From Treponema primitia ZAS-2 (GTDB lineage Bacteria > Spirochaetota > Spirochaetia > Treponematales > Breznakiellaceae), in the NCBI RefSeq assembly GCF_000214375.1, contig NC_015578.1:2356001-2420000 (forward strand): 64,000 nt of DNA, written 5' to 3'. Shown here piece after piece: positions 1 through 9,307 of this stretch. Made by a program: the position numbers and the translations under genes. Under the pieces are notes generated by a model, which was given only the letters and a program-made list of their open reading frames with translations, searched no databases and was not told where the DNA came from. Each line of letters begins with the position of its first letter. Positions within the stretch are counted from its first letter, which is position 1.

Positions 1-2128
1 AATACTGGTCTGGATTAAGAAATTGGGGGTCAAAATCCTCAAGGTCAAGTGTTACATTTTCCCGCGATATAGTGGCATTGCATAACTCAAAATACTGCTC
101 TTGTGTAATGAATTGACCTTTTACATATTCCAGGGCATTACCATAATCATCCGCCATAGCTGCCATACATAAATCAAAGTATTGTTCCCCGCTTAGATTC
201 CATGGAGCGCCGATATTTGTTTGAACATAATTAAGGGCGAAACCATCTCTTTTAACTGCGAGAAGGCATAAATCAAAATATTGAGAAGCGCTGAATTGCT
301 TCGCGAGAGGGTGTTCATTTATTATGCCTAAAGCAAAACGATCCTTTGGACAGGCAGCTTTGCATAATTCAAAGTAATCCCCGGCAGTACAGTCTTCTTC
401 TCTCATATCCCGTAAAACATCTGATTTTTCCGGGACAGCCATGTGACAAAGTTCAAAATACTGCGCCGCTGTCAGATATTCTTTTTTTACCCTTGAAATA
501 ACCCAATTGTCTTTCTTTACTGCGGTCAAGCATATTTCAAAGTATTGATCGGATGTAAGAGTGATAAGAAATCTCTCTTCCGCATACCGTATAGCTGTTG
601 CATCTTGCTTGACAGCGGCTGCATATAATTCCTGGTACCTTTTACCAATGGCAGGCCTATTCACATGGGTTAAGACCTTAACATCCTTTTTTATCGCAGC
701 AAGACAGATCTCATAATAGCGATCCTGGGGACAAATATTTTCATATATATATTCCAATTCTTCAGGATTATCTGCGATGGCAGAGAGGCATATATCCGCA
801 TATTGTTCGCCGGTACATACTGCTGTATCCACAAAGTATAATAATGTTTTGGGGTAAGCGTGGCTATACCTCATGTTCGCCCGCATTGTTTCGAATTGAT
901 GTATAGCCAAAAAACATATTTCTACATACTGTTCCCGGGTACACTTTTCCCCTTTTATATACCCCAAGGCTATTCCGTCCTGTTGAACCGCCGCCCGGCA
1001 TAGATCAAAGTAGTCTACGGCAATAACTTTTTTATCCACATATTCTAAGGCCATTCCATTCTGCTTAAGCGCCGCCCTGCAGAGTTTAAGATATTGTTCA
1101 AAGCTGAAACGTTCTGCTTTCACCAAATACAGGGCCCTTCCGTATTGTTCAACTGCGGACAGGCATAATTGAAAATCATCTTCTGTATTATCAGAAATTC
1201 CAAACGCATAATTCCAAAGAGAATCCCCGGGCTCTGCGCCCAACTCGATCAATATGCGCAATATAGTTTCTGCATCATACTGGGCATCCCCTGTCTGATT
1301 CTGATAAGAAGCCCGGCTTACAGGGGCAAGAATGGTACGGCTTATCAAATCGTCTTTGGAAGCCATTATTGAATTCAACCGTATCAAAAGACCATAAAGA
1401 TTTGGCTGAGACCATGACATCGTTTTATCGTGGTTCCTATTCTTCAACGCATTCCTATAGCGCACAATAGTTATAACCGCTTCCCCTTGGGCCAGTTTAA
1501 ATCGTCGTTCCCATTCATCCTGTTCTCTGGAGGCAATATTCGTTATAATTATTTTTACAGCCTGGATTTCTTCATCATTATAATAATAATATTCGCTGAG
1601 ATCTAATCCTGCTTTAAGAACCGCATCATCTTCGTCATCCAAATTATTAATTATTTCACGATATAACTCCCTCTTTTGTAAGATGTCACCTTCATCATCA
1701 GATAATTTACAAAGGTAGCGCATCACTAAGATACAGAGCTTATAATATCGCGTATTATGATCCTTACTGAATCTAGTCGTACTTGGCCTCCGTGTATTAA
1801 GCAGGGATTCCAAGACCAGCTTCACCGTATCCGTGGGATCTGACCGCATGAGGCAAAGGATTGCTTCCTTCTGCATACGTTTTAATAATTGAAGATCCCC
1901 ATCTTTTTCCTGTTCTACCAGATTAGTAAGTCCCGCTTCAATGTCCTGGTCGCAGATACCGCTGCCGGTTAAAAATAAACCGTATTCAAAAATATCAAAA
2001 CCGAGAATTTTTTCCCGGTCTATCAGGGGCAGTACTTCGGCGTGGCCCTTATAGCGAGTGATGTGACTAAACTTGACCGTCTTTTTCATCAGGCGGTGAT
2101 ATTCTCTTAAAAAATCCTGGTTATTCAT
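1..2128 (-). CDS. DUF4116-type repeat protein with MotA-like N-terminus (partial, runs off the left edge)
   Basis: An uninterrupted frame of about 709 codons starts at ATG 2128 and leaves the window before any stop, so the C-terminus is missing. Residues 1 to about 110 resemble the C-terminal module of the FliG/LRR/MotA protein at 2771-5188: both have a DR(E/R)xI...(I/L)FEYG segment followed by a KxAxLxxxxxDxP helix. From about residue 270 the protein consists of units of about 30 residues of the form EQYFELCLxAVKxDGxALxYV, the DUF4116 repeat type also seen at 10628 and 34554. There is no signal peptide or membrane segment, so it is probably cytoplasmic. Function is unknown. The upstream sequence (2141-2205) resembles that upstream of the 5188 gene, suggesting shared control. 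Confidence 0.75.
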   Translation of the reverse strand, partial: MNNQDFLREYHRLMKKTVKFSHITRYKGHAEVLPLIDREKILGFDIFEYGLFLTGSGICDQDIEAGLTNLVEQEKDGDLQLLKRMQKEAILCLMRSDPTDTVKLVLESLLNTRRPSTTRFSKDHNTRYYKLCILVMRYLCKLSDDEGDILQKRELYREIINNLDDEDDAVLKAGLDLSEYYYYNDEEIQAVKIIITNIASREQDEWERRFKLAQGEAVITIVRYRNALKNRNHDKTMSWSQPNLYGLLIRLNSIMASKDDLISRTILAPVSRASYQNQTGDAQYDAETILRILIELGAEPGDSLWNYAFGISDNTEDDFQLCLSAVEQYGRALYLVKAERFSFEQYLKLCRAALKQNGMALEYVDKKVIAVDYFDLCRAAVQQDGIALGYIKGEKCTREQYVEICFLAIHQFETMRANMRYSHAYPKTLLYFVDTAVCTGEQYADICLSAIADNPEELEYIYENICPQDRYYEICLAAIKKDVKVLTHVNRPAIGKRYQELYAAAVKQDATAIRYAEERFLITLTSDQYFEICLTAVKKDNWVISRVKKEYLTAAQYFELCHMAVPEKSDVLRDMREEDCTAGDYFELCKAACPKDRFALGIINEHPLAKQFSASQYFDLCLLAVKRDGFALNYVQTNIGAPWNLSGEQYFDLCMAAMADDYGNALEYVKGQFITQEQYFELCNATISRENVTLDLEDFDPQFLNPDQY

Positions 2129-2140
2129 AAAACCTCATGG

Positions 2141-2205
2141 TATCAAACCGACTGAATTTCCCAAAACCATTTTGCCGGTTTTTGGAAAAAAATTGTTTAT
2201 TTTTT
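2141..2205 (-). promoter_or_regulatory. Conserved upstream element, copy 1
   Basis: On the minus strand an A/T-rich tract is followed by CCAAAAACCGGCAAAATGG and then TTTGATACCAT just before the start of the repeat-protein gene. Nearly the same string precedes the gene at 5188, and a shorter version precedes the gene at 15898. This suggests a shared promoter or operator. The -35 and -10 boxes cannot be assigned with confidence. Confidence 0.45.
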
Positions 2206-2211
2206 CTTTTT

Positions 2212-2688
2212 TTAAATTATTGGCTTCATTACATCTATATTTTCATTTCTTTTCTGTCTTGCTATCTTTCTTCTTTTATAAATACTGCCATCTCTTGTAA
2301 ATTCATTAATTTGTAAAGATGAAATAATTCTAGTAGTACCACCTACGGATATTTCATCAGTTAAAAACAATATATCCGGTTCTCCATGTTCAAAACGAAT
2401 ACAACCAACGCCTTTATTTCTATTGGGCAAATGAGCTACACCAATATATATAAAATCAGGATCACTATATGCATATCGTACGTAATAAAAACTAAATCCC
2501 CTTTTTTTAACACATAAATTACTTTTGCTTCTTTCCCAAATAAAATTTTTTACACAAATAAATTCATGCCCTGATCCACTCTCATCAATCTCATATAATG
2601 CTTCATCTGAATCTGGATCAAGAGGACTATTTGTAGTTGCTTCTTTTAAATTTAATTCTTTATATAAGCGTTTTAAAATATTTGCCAT
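2212..2688 (-). CDS. Hypothetical protein, 158 aa
   Basis: The start at 2688 is supported by an AGGAGA ribosome site 6 bases upstream. The protein is soluble and has a lysine/arginine-rich C-terminus (YKRRKIARQKRNE). There is no signal peptide and no motif I recognise. The gene is AT-rich compared with the right half of the window. It lies between the two large flagellar/repeat-protein genes on the same strand, with about 80 bases on each side, so it may belong to the same cluster. Confidence 0.6.
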   Translation of the reverse strand: MANILKRLYKELNLKEATTNSPLDPDSDEALYEIDESGSGHEFICVKNFIWERSKSNLCVKKRGFSFYYVRYAYSDPDFIYIGVAHLPNRNKGVGCIRFEHGEPDILFLTDEISVGGTTRIISSLQINEFTRDGSIYKRRKIARQKRNENIDVMKPII

Positions 2689-2770
2689 ATACTCTCCTTT
2701 TATAATTATGCCACGAATACCGATTGACTCAATACTGTGTCAAATACAAATTACCTAATACTTATAACTC

Positions 2771-5188
2771 CTAATCAGGTAATATTTCTTTTTCTACAAT
2801 CTGCCGGATCTCCTCGTCAAAGAATGAAAATAATGTCAGGAACAAAAAGCGGGGGCTATCTCCTTGTTGTATAGAGAGTACCGCCGCTTTCTTGGCGCGG
2901 CTTAAGTTCTGTTTAACCGGATCGGTTTCCTGCTCTATCATGTTGTCAAAAATTTCTGTGATAGATGTTTGTCTAAAACCATCGATAACAAAAACAATAC
3001 CGTATTCAAATAGATCACCATCTGCAATCGCTCTGCGGTCCAGGAGTTCTTCCAGAGCCAGAAGCCCCTCGCGCCTCGACTTGTCTGAAAATTCCATAGC
3101 TCGACAAATAAAGCGTACTTCTTCCCGGTCCCTGGGCTCGGGCCGTTTATAGAAGCGCATATTAGGAAGGTGATCGAATGCGTCGATATCGCCATCCAGA
3201 TATTTAGTGAAGGCCTCCGTAAACCCACGACCGGGCAGGCGGACTATTGAATTAAGAGTAATGGACAGAATTGTCGGACTATCCCCCGCCTGTATACCGA
3301 GTATCCCCTCCAGTTCTAAACGCCGCAGGATCTTTCGGTAATGATTGTGCTCTCGTTCAAGGTAATTAGTTAAAATAGGGCGAATTATTTCCGCATCAGT
3401 ACCGTCAACCACCAGGAGGAGGCCTGTTTTAAAATACTCATCGTGAATATCTTCAATTTCCTCTTCCAGAGCCAGAAGCCCCTCGCGCCTCGCCTTTTTT
3501 GAAAGGGCCATTACCAGCATGATAACGTTATGAGCGAGAGCTATGAAGTCATCGTAGCTTAGAGAGCCATGGGCCGGCACTAGTTCATTGTTAGGGATAT
3601 ACAAATGATCATTTGACAAAACAGAATCGGGTAAATCTCTTATTTCGGTATTGGTTAAAATGAGCTTATAAAGAGTCGGTATGGTCCCTATGGCATCGGG
3701 AAGCTTTTTAATTTTTGTGTGTCCCAGATCGAGGATTTCAAGGGCGGAAAGGCCGGTAATCCCATCGGGCAGGGTTTCTATATTTGTATAACTAAGATCA
3801 AGCACCGCAAGGGAAGCAAGGTTTCCTATACTATTAGGCAAATTTTTGATTTTTGATTTTTTTAAGGAAAGGCTCTTCAAAGAAGAAATTTTGCCAATGC
3901 TTTCCGTCAGGCTGTCAATTTCTGTACCTTCCAAATTAAGATTAGTAAGGTTGGTGAAATTGCCGATACTGTCAGGCAGGGCTGATATCTTCGTGTCTTT
4001 TAGGGAAAGATAATGCAAGCCAGAAAGATTTCCTATACTTTTCGGCAGGGATTGTATATACAGGCCCGACAAATCAAGAGAGGTAAGGCCAGAAAGGTTT
4101 CCTATACTTTCTGGAAGGGATTGTATATGTAAATCCCTTAAATTAAGTGAAGATAGCTTAGAAAGATTCCCGATAGTTTCTGGCAGGGCCCTGATTTCTG
4201 TTCTGTATAAACTAAAATCGACTAGTTCCCGGAGATTGCCAATGCTGTCAGGCAAGACCGAAACATTTGAATTGTTTATACTCAGCTTCGTAAGGGCAGT
4301 GAGTTTTCCTATCCCCTCCGGCAGGGAAGTAAAAGTCCCATAGGATACATCGAGTTCTCTGAGCTCGGTGAGTTTTTCGATTCCGTCGGGTATAAAGGAA
4401 AGGTTTCCCATGGTAAGTTTTTTAAGGCTTTGAAGTTCCCATAGCCATTCAGGAAAAACCGTAATACTACTGGCATTAAAATCAAGACTTTCAAGTTTAG
4501 TAAAATTACGCACCCATTCGGGTATTTCGGTGATGTGGCTGGGAAAACTTAATCTTTTTAGATTTATACATTTACCAATTGATTCGGGGAGGACCGGTTC
4601 TTTCTCAACATAACCATCAATATCCAGGGATTCCAAACAACCAAGCTCAAACAGAAGAATGGCGCCGGTGATTACTTCCAACTGTATTTTCAGGCCCTTA
4701 ATCTGCTCCAACTCCCCTTGCCTGTCCTTAAAACCGTCAAAGCCCAACTGTATATCCTTAAGGGTAAATTTCCATGTGTCTTTAAGGATTTTGTCGCCAT
4801 TGACCGCAGCCTCAATAAGGTCGGCAAATTTCATATCCTTCTCCTTCCTTTTATTTTCTTGTGCTAAAAGCGATGCTTCCTTGGCTGCCTGATATTCTTC
4901 CCGGAAATTACCTTTGGGACCAATAATTTCGCCGGTCTCCGAGAGATGACGGACAATGCTTTCTATCTTTACCTGATCATCCAGTCTCTGGTTATCCCGG
5001 TACCTATTGGTTATTACTTGCCGAAACAACCTGGCGATCCGGGGGGAGAAATTCCGGCAAATCTTCTCCACAGTTTTAGGTTCCGTGTTTGTAAAAGCCG
5101 ATACGGCGGTCCCCCAGAGGTCCACTTCCCGAAAGACCCTTTGCAGCGCCCGGTCATCCAGAGCCAGAATTAAATCGTCAAACCACAT
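2771..5188 (-). CDS. FliG C-terminal domain - leucine-rich repeat - double MotA cytoplasmic domain fusion
   Basis: An 805 aa protein with three parts. Residues 1-90 match the C-terminal torque domain of the flagellar switch protein FliG (DDRALQRVFREVD, a NFSPRIARLF helix, and IVRHLSETGEI at the end). Residues about 200-560 hold 15 leucine-rich repeats of 23 residues (LPDSIGNLxxLxxLxLxxTxI). The C-terminus carries two copies of a MotA-like module. The first (about 575-680) reads RREGLLALEEEIEDI...LVVDGTDAEIIRPIL, joined directly to EGILGIQAGDSPTIL. Those are the two cytoplasmic pieces of the stator protein MotA, with all transmembrane helices absent. The second (about 705-805) is more divergent. 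No membrane segment is visible. Rotor (FliG) and stator (MotA) contact partners are thus in one soluble protein; its role is unknown, and protein-protein scaffolding is an inference. Confidence 0.88.
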   Translation of the reverse strand: MWFDDLILALDDRALQRVFREVDLWGTAVSAFTNTEPKTVEKICRNFSPRIARLFRQVITNRYRDNQRLDDQVKIESIVRHLSETGEIIGPKGNFREEYQAAKEASLLAQENKRKEKDMKFADLIEAAVNGDKILKDTWKFTLKDIQLGFDGFKDRQGELEQIKGLKIQLEVITGAILLFELGCLESLDIDGYVEKEPVLPESIGKCINLKRLSFPSHITEIPEWVRNFTKLESLDFNASSITVFPEWLWELQSLKKLTMGNLSFIPDGIEKLTELRELDVSYGTFTSLPEGIGKLTALTKLSINNSNVSVLPDSIGNLRELVDFSLYRTEIRALPETIGNLSKLSSLNLRDLHIQSLPESIGNLSGLTSLDLSGLYIQSLPKSIGNLSGLHYLSLKDTKISALPDSIGNFTNLTNLNLEGTEIDSLTESIGKISSLKSLSLKKSKIKNLPNSIGNLASLAVLDLSYTNIETLPDGITGLSALEILDLGHTKIKKLPDAIGTIPTLYKLILTNTEIRDLPDSVLSNDHLYIPNNELVPAHGSLSYDDFIALAHNVIMLVMALSKKARREGLLALEEEIEDIHDEYFKTGLLLVVDGTDAEIIRPILTNYLEREHNHYRKILRRLELEGILGIQAGDSPTILSITLNSIVRLPGRGFTEAFTKYLDGDIDAFDHLPNMRFYKRPEPRDREEVRFICRAMEFSDKSRREGLLALEELLDRRAIADGDLFEYGIVFVIDGFRQTSITEIFDNMIEQETDPVKQNLSRAKKAAVLSIQQGDSPRFLFLTLFSFFDEEIRQIVEKEILPD

Positions 5189-5224
5189 AGTGTGCCCCCC
5201 TAGAGCATTTTCCCTGTTAATTTA

Positions 5225-5300
5225 TGGTATCAACCCGATTGTATTTCACAAAACCATATTGCCTGTTTTTTGAAAAAAAAATGAAGTTTTTTGCTATCTA
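5225..5300 (-). promoter_or_regulatory. Conserved upstream element, copy 2
   Basis: On the minus strand, TTTTTTTCAAAAAACAGGC followed by AATATGGTTTTGTGAAAT and TTGATACCATA precedes the FliG/LRR/MotA gene. It closely matches the element at 2141-2205. The shared GATACCAT block near the gene may be the -10 region. Confidence 0.45.
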
Positions 5301-5428
5301 CTTCATATTTGTATAGTATTTATCATTAAATATTTGCAGAAATTTGATGAAAATGGCATATTTCGCATTGAGAAAACAATTTGCCTTGATACAGTGAAAG
5401 TGGAAATACTAGATACGAAGGAGTGACC

Positions 5429-5629
5429 ATGGAAATTGACAAGAAATTGGGGAACCTTTATAATGAAGAATCTCCTACCGCTTCCGGGAAAACGGAAGAG
5501 TCCGTCATAAAGCAAGGTGAACGGAAAAGGTCTCGGTCACCGCAAAAGAAGAAAGACGACAAGCCTGGGTTTTATGGGTGGGGTTCAGTGACTGGATTTC
5601 AGACAGGGGTTTTGATGAGACTGGAGTAG
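5429..5629 (+). CDS. Small basic hypothetical protein, 66 aa
   Basis: ATG 5429 follows a GAAGGAG ribosome site by 6 bases, and this decides it over the in-frame GTG at 5423. The middle is very basic (KQGERKRSRSPQKKK), which suggests nucleic-acid or acidic-partner binding, but there is no recognised domain. It is divergent from the FliG/LRR/MotA gene and about 40 bases ahead of the HExxH gene. It could also be a chance frame. Confidence 0.4.
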   Translation: MEIDKKLGNLYNEESPTASGKTEESVIKQGERKRSRSPQKKKDDKPGFYGWGSVTGFQTGVLMRLE

Positions 5630-5668
5630 GACGTTTGGGTGGAATATAATAATGGAGATTATAGATGA

Positions 5669-6583
5669 ATGATATTAATTAATAACGCACTGGAAGAATG
5701 TTTAAACCAAATGCTCTTGAGGATGTTGGGTTTTAAAATTCCATTGGGAATAAGAATGGAAAGTATTCCTGAAAAATATTTTGCATTTGGATTTGCAGAA
5801 GATGCTGAAAAGCTAATGACTGTAATTAATAAAAGACTCAAGGACGAAAAAAGCGCAATAGATTCTGCCTCTGCTGCAATGAGGGAGTTTGAGCCAAAAT
5901 ATACCGAAGGGGAGGATATAGATGATTGGTTTGGATCATATCATCCCATGCATAGCCCAGGGTATATTACTCTAAATTCCAAAAATCTTGCCAGGCTTTT
6001 GCAACTGATTCTTAGAACTCTTAAAAGTAACAGGAAACGAAAAAAGTTAGATGATTTGGACATAGCCGAAGTCATATCCATAGGAGTTGCCGTTGTAATG
6101 AAAACTATATATCACGAATATTTTCATTATTTTTGTGATATTTTAAGGGTAACCCACAAAAATGTTCAACCTTATTCCTTGAATGAAGAAGCACTAGCTG
6201 TTGCCTATTCCTATCTAATGCTGTTTTCAAGTATGCGTATGCCTTTTTACCCACCGGAGACATTACATAGATTCATGGTAGAATCAAATATATTATCATT
6301 AGATGGGAAAATAATAGAAAACTGGTTGGATCTTTCCACTATAGATAAGTTTGATCCTATGAATACAAAAATCTGTATAAAAAAGTTAATGTTTGACAAC
6401 TACCCCAATGGATACAACCAATATACTGAGTATATATACGATCTATCTTTTTTATATGATGGCATAAATGAACATTTATTTAAACATAAATTTAACGTTT
6501 ATGATGGCTTTGATGGCTTAAAACTAATAGATAGTCAGATAAGGGCATTACTTTTTCAATCTATTGAAATAAGAGTGATTTAA
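5669..6583 (+). CDS. Putative zinc metallopeptidase-like protein (HEYFH motif), 304 aa
   Basis: The motif HEYFH at about residues 149-153 fits the HExxH zinc-binding signature. A following LNEEALAVAY segment about 25 residues later could supply the third (Glu) ligand in the gluzincin manner. No signal peptide or membrane helix is present, so it would act in the cytoplasm. I do not recognise the family beyond the motif. The start has a GGAG site 11 bases upstream. It is followed by a 25-codon frame with its own ribosome site and faces the DUF2779 gene. The metal site is inferred from two short motifs only. Confidence 0.6.
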   Translation: MILINNALEECLNQMLLRMLGFKIPLGIRMESIPEKYFAFGFAEDAEKLMTVINKRLKDEKSAIDSASAAMREFEPKYTEGEDIDDWFGSYHPMHSPGYITLNSKNLARLLQLILRTLKSNRKRKKLDDLDIAEVISIGVAVVMKTIYHEYFHYFCDILRVTHKNVQPYSLNEEALAVAYSYLMLFSSMRMPFYPPETLHRFMVESNILSLDGKIIENWLDLSTIDKFDPMNTKICIKKLMFDNYPNGYNQYTEYIYDLSFLYDGINEHLFKHKFNVYDGFDGLKLIDSQIRALLFQSIEIRVI

Positions 6584-6607
6584 TTATTAGTTAATAGGAA
6601 GAATAAA

Positions 6608-6685
6608 ATGGATAATTGTGACTTTCCGGATATAGATGAAACCGCTTTTGAAAAGGGTATTGATGAGTTTATTAAAGAAGTATAA
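6608..6685 (+). CDS. Very small ORF, 25 aa
   Basis: ATG 6608 has AGGAAG 6 bases upstream and encodes an acidic peptide (MDNCDFPDIDETAFEKGIDE and five more residues). It follows the HExxH gene by 24 bases on the same strand and ends two bases before the convergent DUF2779 gene. The good ribosome site and clean acidic composition are the only support. It could be the tail of a decayed gene. Confidence 0.3.
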   Translation: MDNCDFPDIDETAFEKGIDEFIKEV

Positions 6686-6686
6686 C

Positions 6687-8162
6687 TTATACTAATTCTT
6701 TCAAATATCCCCATATCTTTACCATTGCCAAAGTATCAAGCCGGCAATAAGCAAGCAGGGATTGCCGGATCTCGGTGATTTCTTCCGGACGTTTCTTTTC
6801 TAACCCGGGAAAAGCAGTCATGGCTTCACCGCCATTTTGAATTAGTTCAAGGTTATGATAGTCCAGTTCAGGATCATCAGGGAACAGTCCTGGTAAAACT
6901 GTTTTAATTGAATAGGATCCTTGAAACTCCCGTCGATAATAGGCATGAGACTGGAAAGGGGTCATGAGGTCTTTAATATGGCTCTGTATATCAAGGAGAT
7001 GATTAGATAAATCAGGGAACAAATCAGCAAGGTCTTTTATTACCCTTTTCTCAAATCCACTATTATAAGCCAGGGTGCAGACCTTCCGGGGTATATCTTT
7101 ACAAAGGGCTTCTGCCAGGGGACGGCGTGGATCTGTTCCCTCTTTGGCTAAAAATTCATGATGTTCTGCCTCTGTATCCGGACTCTTGAGTATATGCAGA
7201 GAATATTGAAAAGGGATTTGCATATAAGGCCAACAGCCGTCAAATGGAGGGAGGGCCGGCATGAAAGTTTCAAAGTCCAGGAAGTATAAGGGGAATGTTA
7301 AGGTTTTTAAAAATGACTTGATTTCTTTTTTATTGATAGTTGGATCCAAGCTCCTGGCTTCTGACTCAACCTGACGCTGCTGCTTTTCCGAAAGAGAAAT
7401 GTTATTTTTTAAGACATCATCAAAACTGATTATTCCCTGGTTATAATAATCAAATTTAGTTTTCCCTGCCAAACGTGCAATGGAAAATATACTCTGTTCA
7501 GGAATATGTTTCCAACAGTAGCCGCTATAACCACATTCATAGGGGTCACTACAATGTGGGCCTATATCTATATCAGGTTCTTCTTTTTGTTCGGCAGTTT
7601 TCTTTAGGGCGGCTATCTGATTTCCTATATCTTTTTGTTTAGCTAAAACTTCATTGGTACAATCTTCAACAGTAAATAATTTTTTCAGGTCAAGTTTGCC
7701 TTGCCTGATATATTGATTGTTGATATGCATGAGGGATATTTTTTTGACCTTGAGACCGCATCCGGAAAGCACATAGTATTGAAAGGCCATATCATCATAA
7801 TAAATGGGATTTATTCCTGTGGAACTTTTAACTTCTATTATTTCGAACGAGTCTTTAACCAAATGAAGTATATCCACACTACAGAAATTACCCTCGTAGG
7901 AAAAGGAGGCTTCTGTGATTACTTTTGTCTTTTGTTCAAGTAATTTTTTAGTATCATCAATCATAAGAAATTTGTCAGCATTATAGGGAACTTCGGAAAA
8001 TGTACCAAAATAGCCCATGGCTAAATCACCAATCTCATTACCCGTATTAAGTATCCCCTGGTTCATCACTCCATCATCATATTCATCGGGTATATTCTTC
8101 TGCATCCAGAGAATTTTGGTACACTGTAAGCCGCTGCAATAACGGGATTTGGAAAGGTTCAT
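6687..8162 (-). CDS. DUF2779-family nuclease-like protein (PD-(D/E)XK plus RNase H-like exonuclease), 491 aa
   Basis: The N-terminus (KSRYCSGLQCTKILW) and a later CSDPYECGYSGYC cluster match the cysteine pattern of Cas4/AddB-type iron-sulfur PD-(D/E)XK nucleases; the nuclease core would be VDILHLV...FEIIEVKSS (about residues 95-112). The C-terminal half (about 300-491) contains FLDFETF and a C-terminal YCRLDTLAMVKIW, typical of the DUF2779 RNase H-like 3'-5' exonuclease fold. DNA or RNA is the likely substrate, but specificity is unknown. It ends convergently with the small frame at 6608, and the HNH gene lies 36 bases upstream on the same strand, so a shared nucleic-acid or defence role is possible. 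Confidence 0.75.
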   Translation of the reverse strand: MNLSKSRYCSGLQCTKILWMQKNIPDEYDDGVMNQGILNTGNEIGDLAMGYFGTFSEVPYNADKFLMIDDTKKLLEQKTKVITEASFSYEGNFCSVDILHLVKDSFEIIEVKSSTGINPIYYDDMAFQYYVLSGCGLKVKKISLMHINNQYIRQGKLDLKKLFTVEDCTNEVLAKQKDIGNQIAALKKTAEQKEEPDIDIGPHCSDPYECGYSGYCWKHIPEQSIFSIARLAGKTKFDYYNQGIISFDDVLKNNISLSEKQQRQVESEARSLDPTINKKEIKSFLKTLTFPLYFLDFETFMPALPPFDGCWPYMQIPFQYSLHILKSPDTEAEHHEFLAKEGTDPRRPLAEALCKDIPRKVCTLAYNSGFEKRVIKDLADLFPDLSNHLLDIQSHIKDLMTPFQSHAYYRREFQGSYSIKTVLPGLFPDDPELDYHNLELIQNGGEAMTAFPGLEKKRPEEITEIRQSLLAYCRLDTLAMVKIWGYLKELV

Positions 8163-8198
8163 AATGTTATGATGCTAGATGAATAAAAGAAAGACAAT

Positions 8199-9062
8199 TT
8201 ACAATTTCCAAGGTAATTTCCTTATTTGCTCATCTATTTCTGAAATAAATTTAATTTTCCCCTTTTCTTCCATAAATATTTTACCATAAGCATGCCCCTT
8301 ACTTGTCATCAAACTTCTGATAGTAGCTAGAGGATTTTGAGAATATTTACAATTCCCGATTGCATCAATAAATTCTTTCAAATCAAAACCATTCTCTGGA
8401 TTATCCTCAGTCTTTTCAATAAATAATGCAATTATTTTATGATGATTAAAATCAGGCTTTTTACTCCATTTTTTTATTTTAGTTTTAATACTCTTCAAAT
8501 CTTCTACCGTATAATTTCCTTTTGACGTTTCGGTAGAGTATGCACTTAATATACCTTTATTATTATCTACAATTATTTGACTGTATTTTATTCCATTTTC
8601 ATTACACAATTCTGTAATTTTATTATATTCTTCCTTACACATTTCTTGCAGGTTACCAATAACTTCAACCTTAGCAGAATAACCACTTTTAAATTGAAAA
8701 TCTTCAATTTTTTTAATTAATTTGACTTTCTCATCAGGTTCCAAATCTTGAAAAAGATCGTGTTTATTAATAAATTCAATATAGGATTTTCCACTCTTTT
8801 TCGAATTATATTCTTTTAATACTGGAACAACATTACCAAAGAGATGAAGCCCACATTTAGTTTTATTAATCGGTATTAAATGATCCCAAGAATAGTTACC
8901 ATCTACTAAGTCTTTTCCAGAATAAATGCATTTGTTTTCAAACTTTGTTTTTGTTTTTTCTTCATCTTCATCCGAAAAGCCGCCATAATTTTCGCTTATA
9001 TTACTTAATAAGCAACGAATAAAAGCATTTGCAACATCAGAAGGATTTGTCCTTTTAGCCAA
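8199..9062 (-). CDS. HNH endonuclease-like protein, 287 aa
   Basis: Residues about 45-95 form an HNH-type unit: CIYSGKDL, then WDHLIPINK (the DH pair), then LFGNVVPVLKEYNSKKS (the central N and later N). Usually this fold cuts DNA with one metal ion. The remaining 190 residues are lysine-rich with no domain I recognise. Base composition is strongly AT-rich, unlike the window's housekeeping genes, which suggests transfer. Its neighbour is the DUF2779 nuclease. Restriction or defence is an inference from the pairing. Confidence 0.65.
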   Translation of the reverse strand: MAKRTNPSDVANAFIRCLLSNISENYGGFSDEDEEKTKTKFENKCIYSGKDLVDGNYSWDHLIPINKTKCGLHLFGNVVPVLKEYNSKKSGKSYIEFINKHDLFQDLEPDEKVKLIKKIEDFQFKSGYSAKVEVIGNLQEMCKEEYNKITELCNENGIKYSQIIVDNNKGILSAYSTETSKGNYTVEDLKSIKTKIKKWSKKPDFNHHKIIALFIEKTEDNPENGFDLKEFIDAIGNCKYSQNPLATIRSLMTSKGHAYGKIFMEEKGKIKFISEIDEQIRKLPWKL

Positions 9063-9149
9063 AATAATACCCCTTTATAAAGTTCAAGAAAACAGCAATA
9101 TAAACTACCTGCTAATCAGAACAATCCTATAAAATGGAGACCTATGACC

Positions 9150-9230
9150 ACCTATCTCTATTTCTTCCCTACAGGCTTCTTCCCAGCAGATGCAACCTTA
9201 ACCGGATCCTTAGCCTTTCCGCAGATACAA
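9150..9230 (-). pseudogene. C-terminal remnant of a lysine-rich protein
   Basis: A short minus-strand frame ends in KDPVKVASAGKKPVGKK and a stop, and has an in-frame stop just upstream. A good promoter-like pair (TTGACA, 17 bases, TAGGAT; 9237-9265) lies directly upstream on the same strand. It looks like the tail of a lost gene next to a surviving promoter. The identity is unknown. Confidence 0.35.
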
Positions 9231-9307
9231 AGAAAATCCTACCAAAATCAGATGTTTTTGTCAATTATATATTGAAAAAAATCTACCTTATGTCAATATT
9301 TTAGGGG

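Noticed and set aside
1169..1372. Plus-strand 67 aa frame at the left edge
   Set aside because: It lies opposite a clear repeat-protein frame and has no support of its own.
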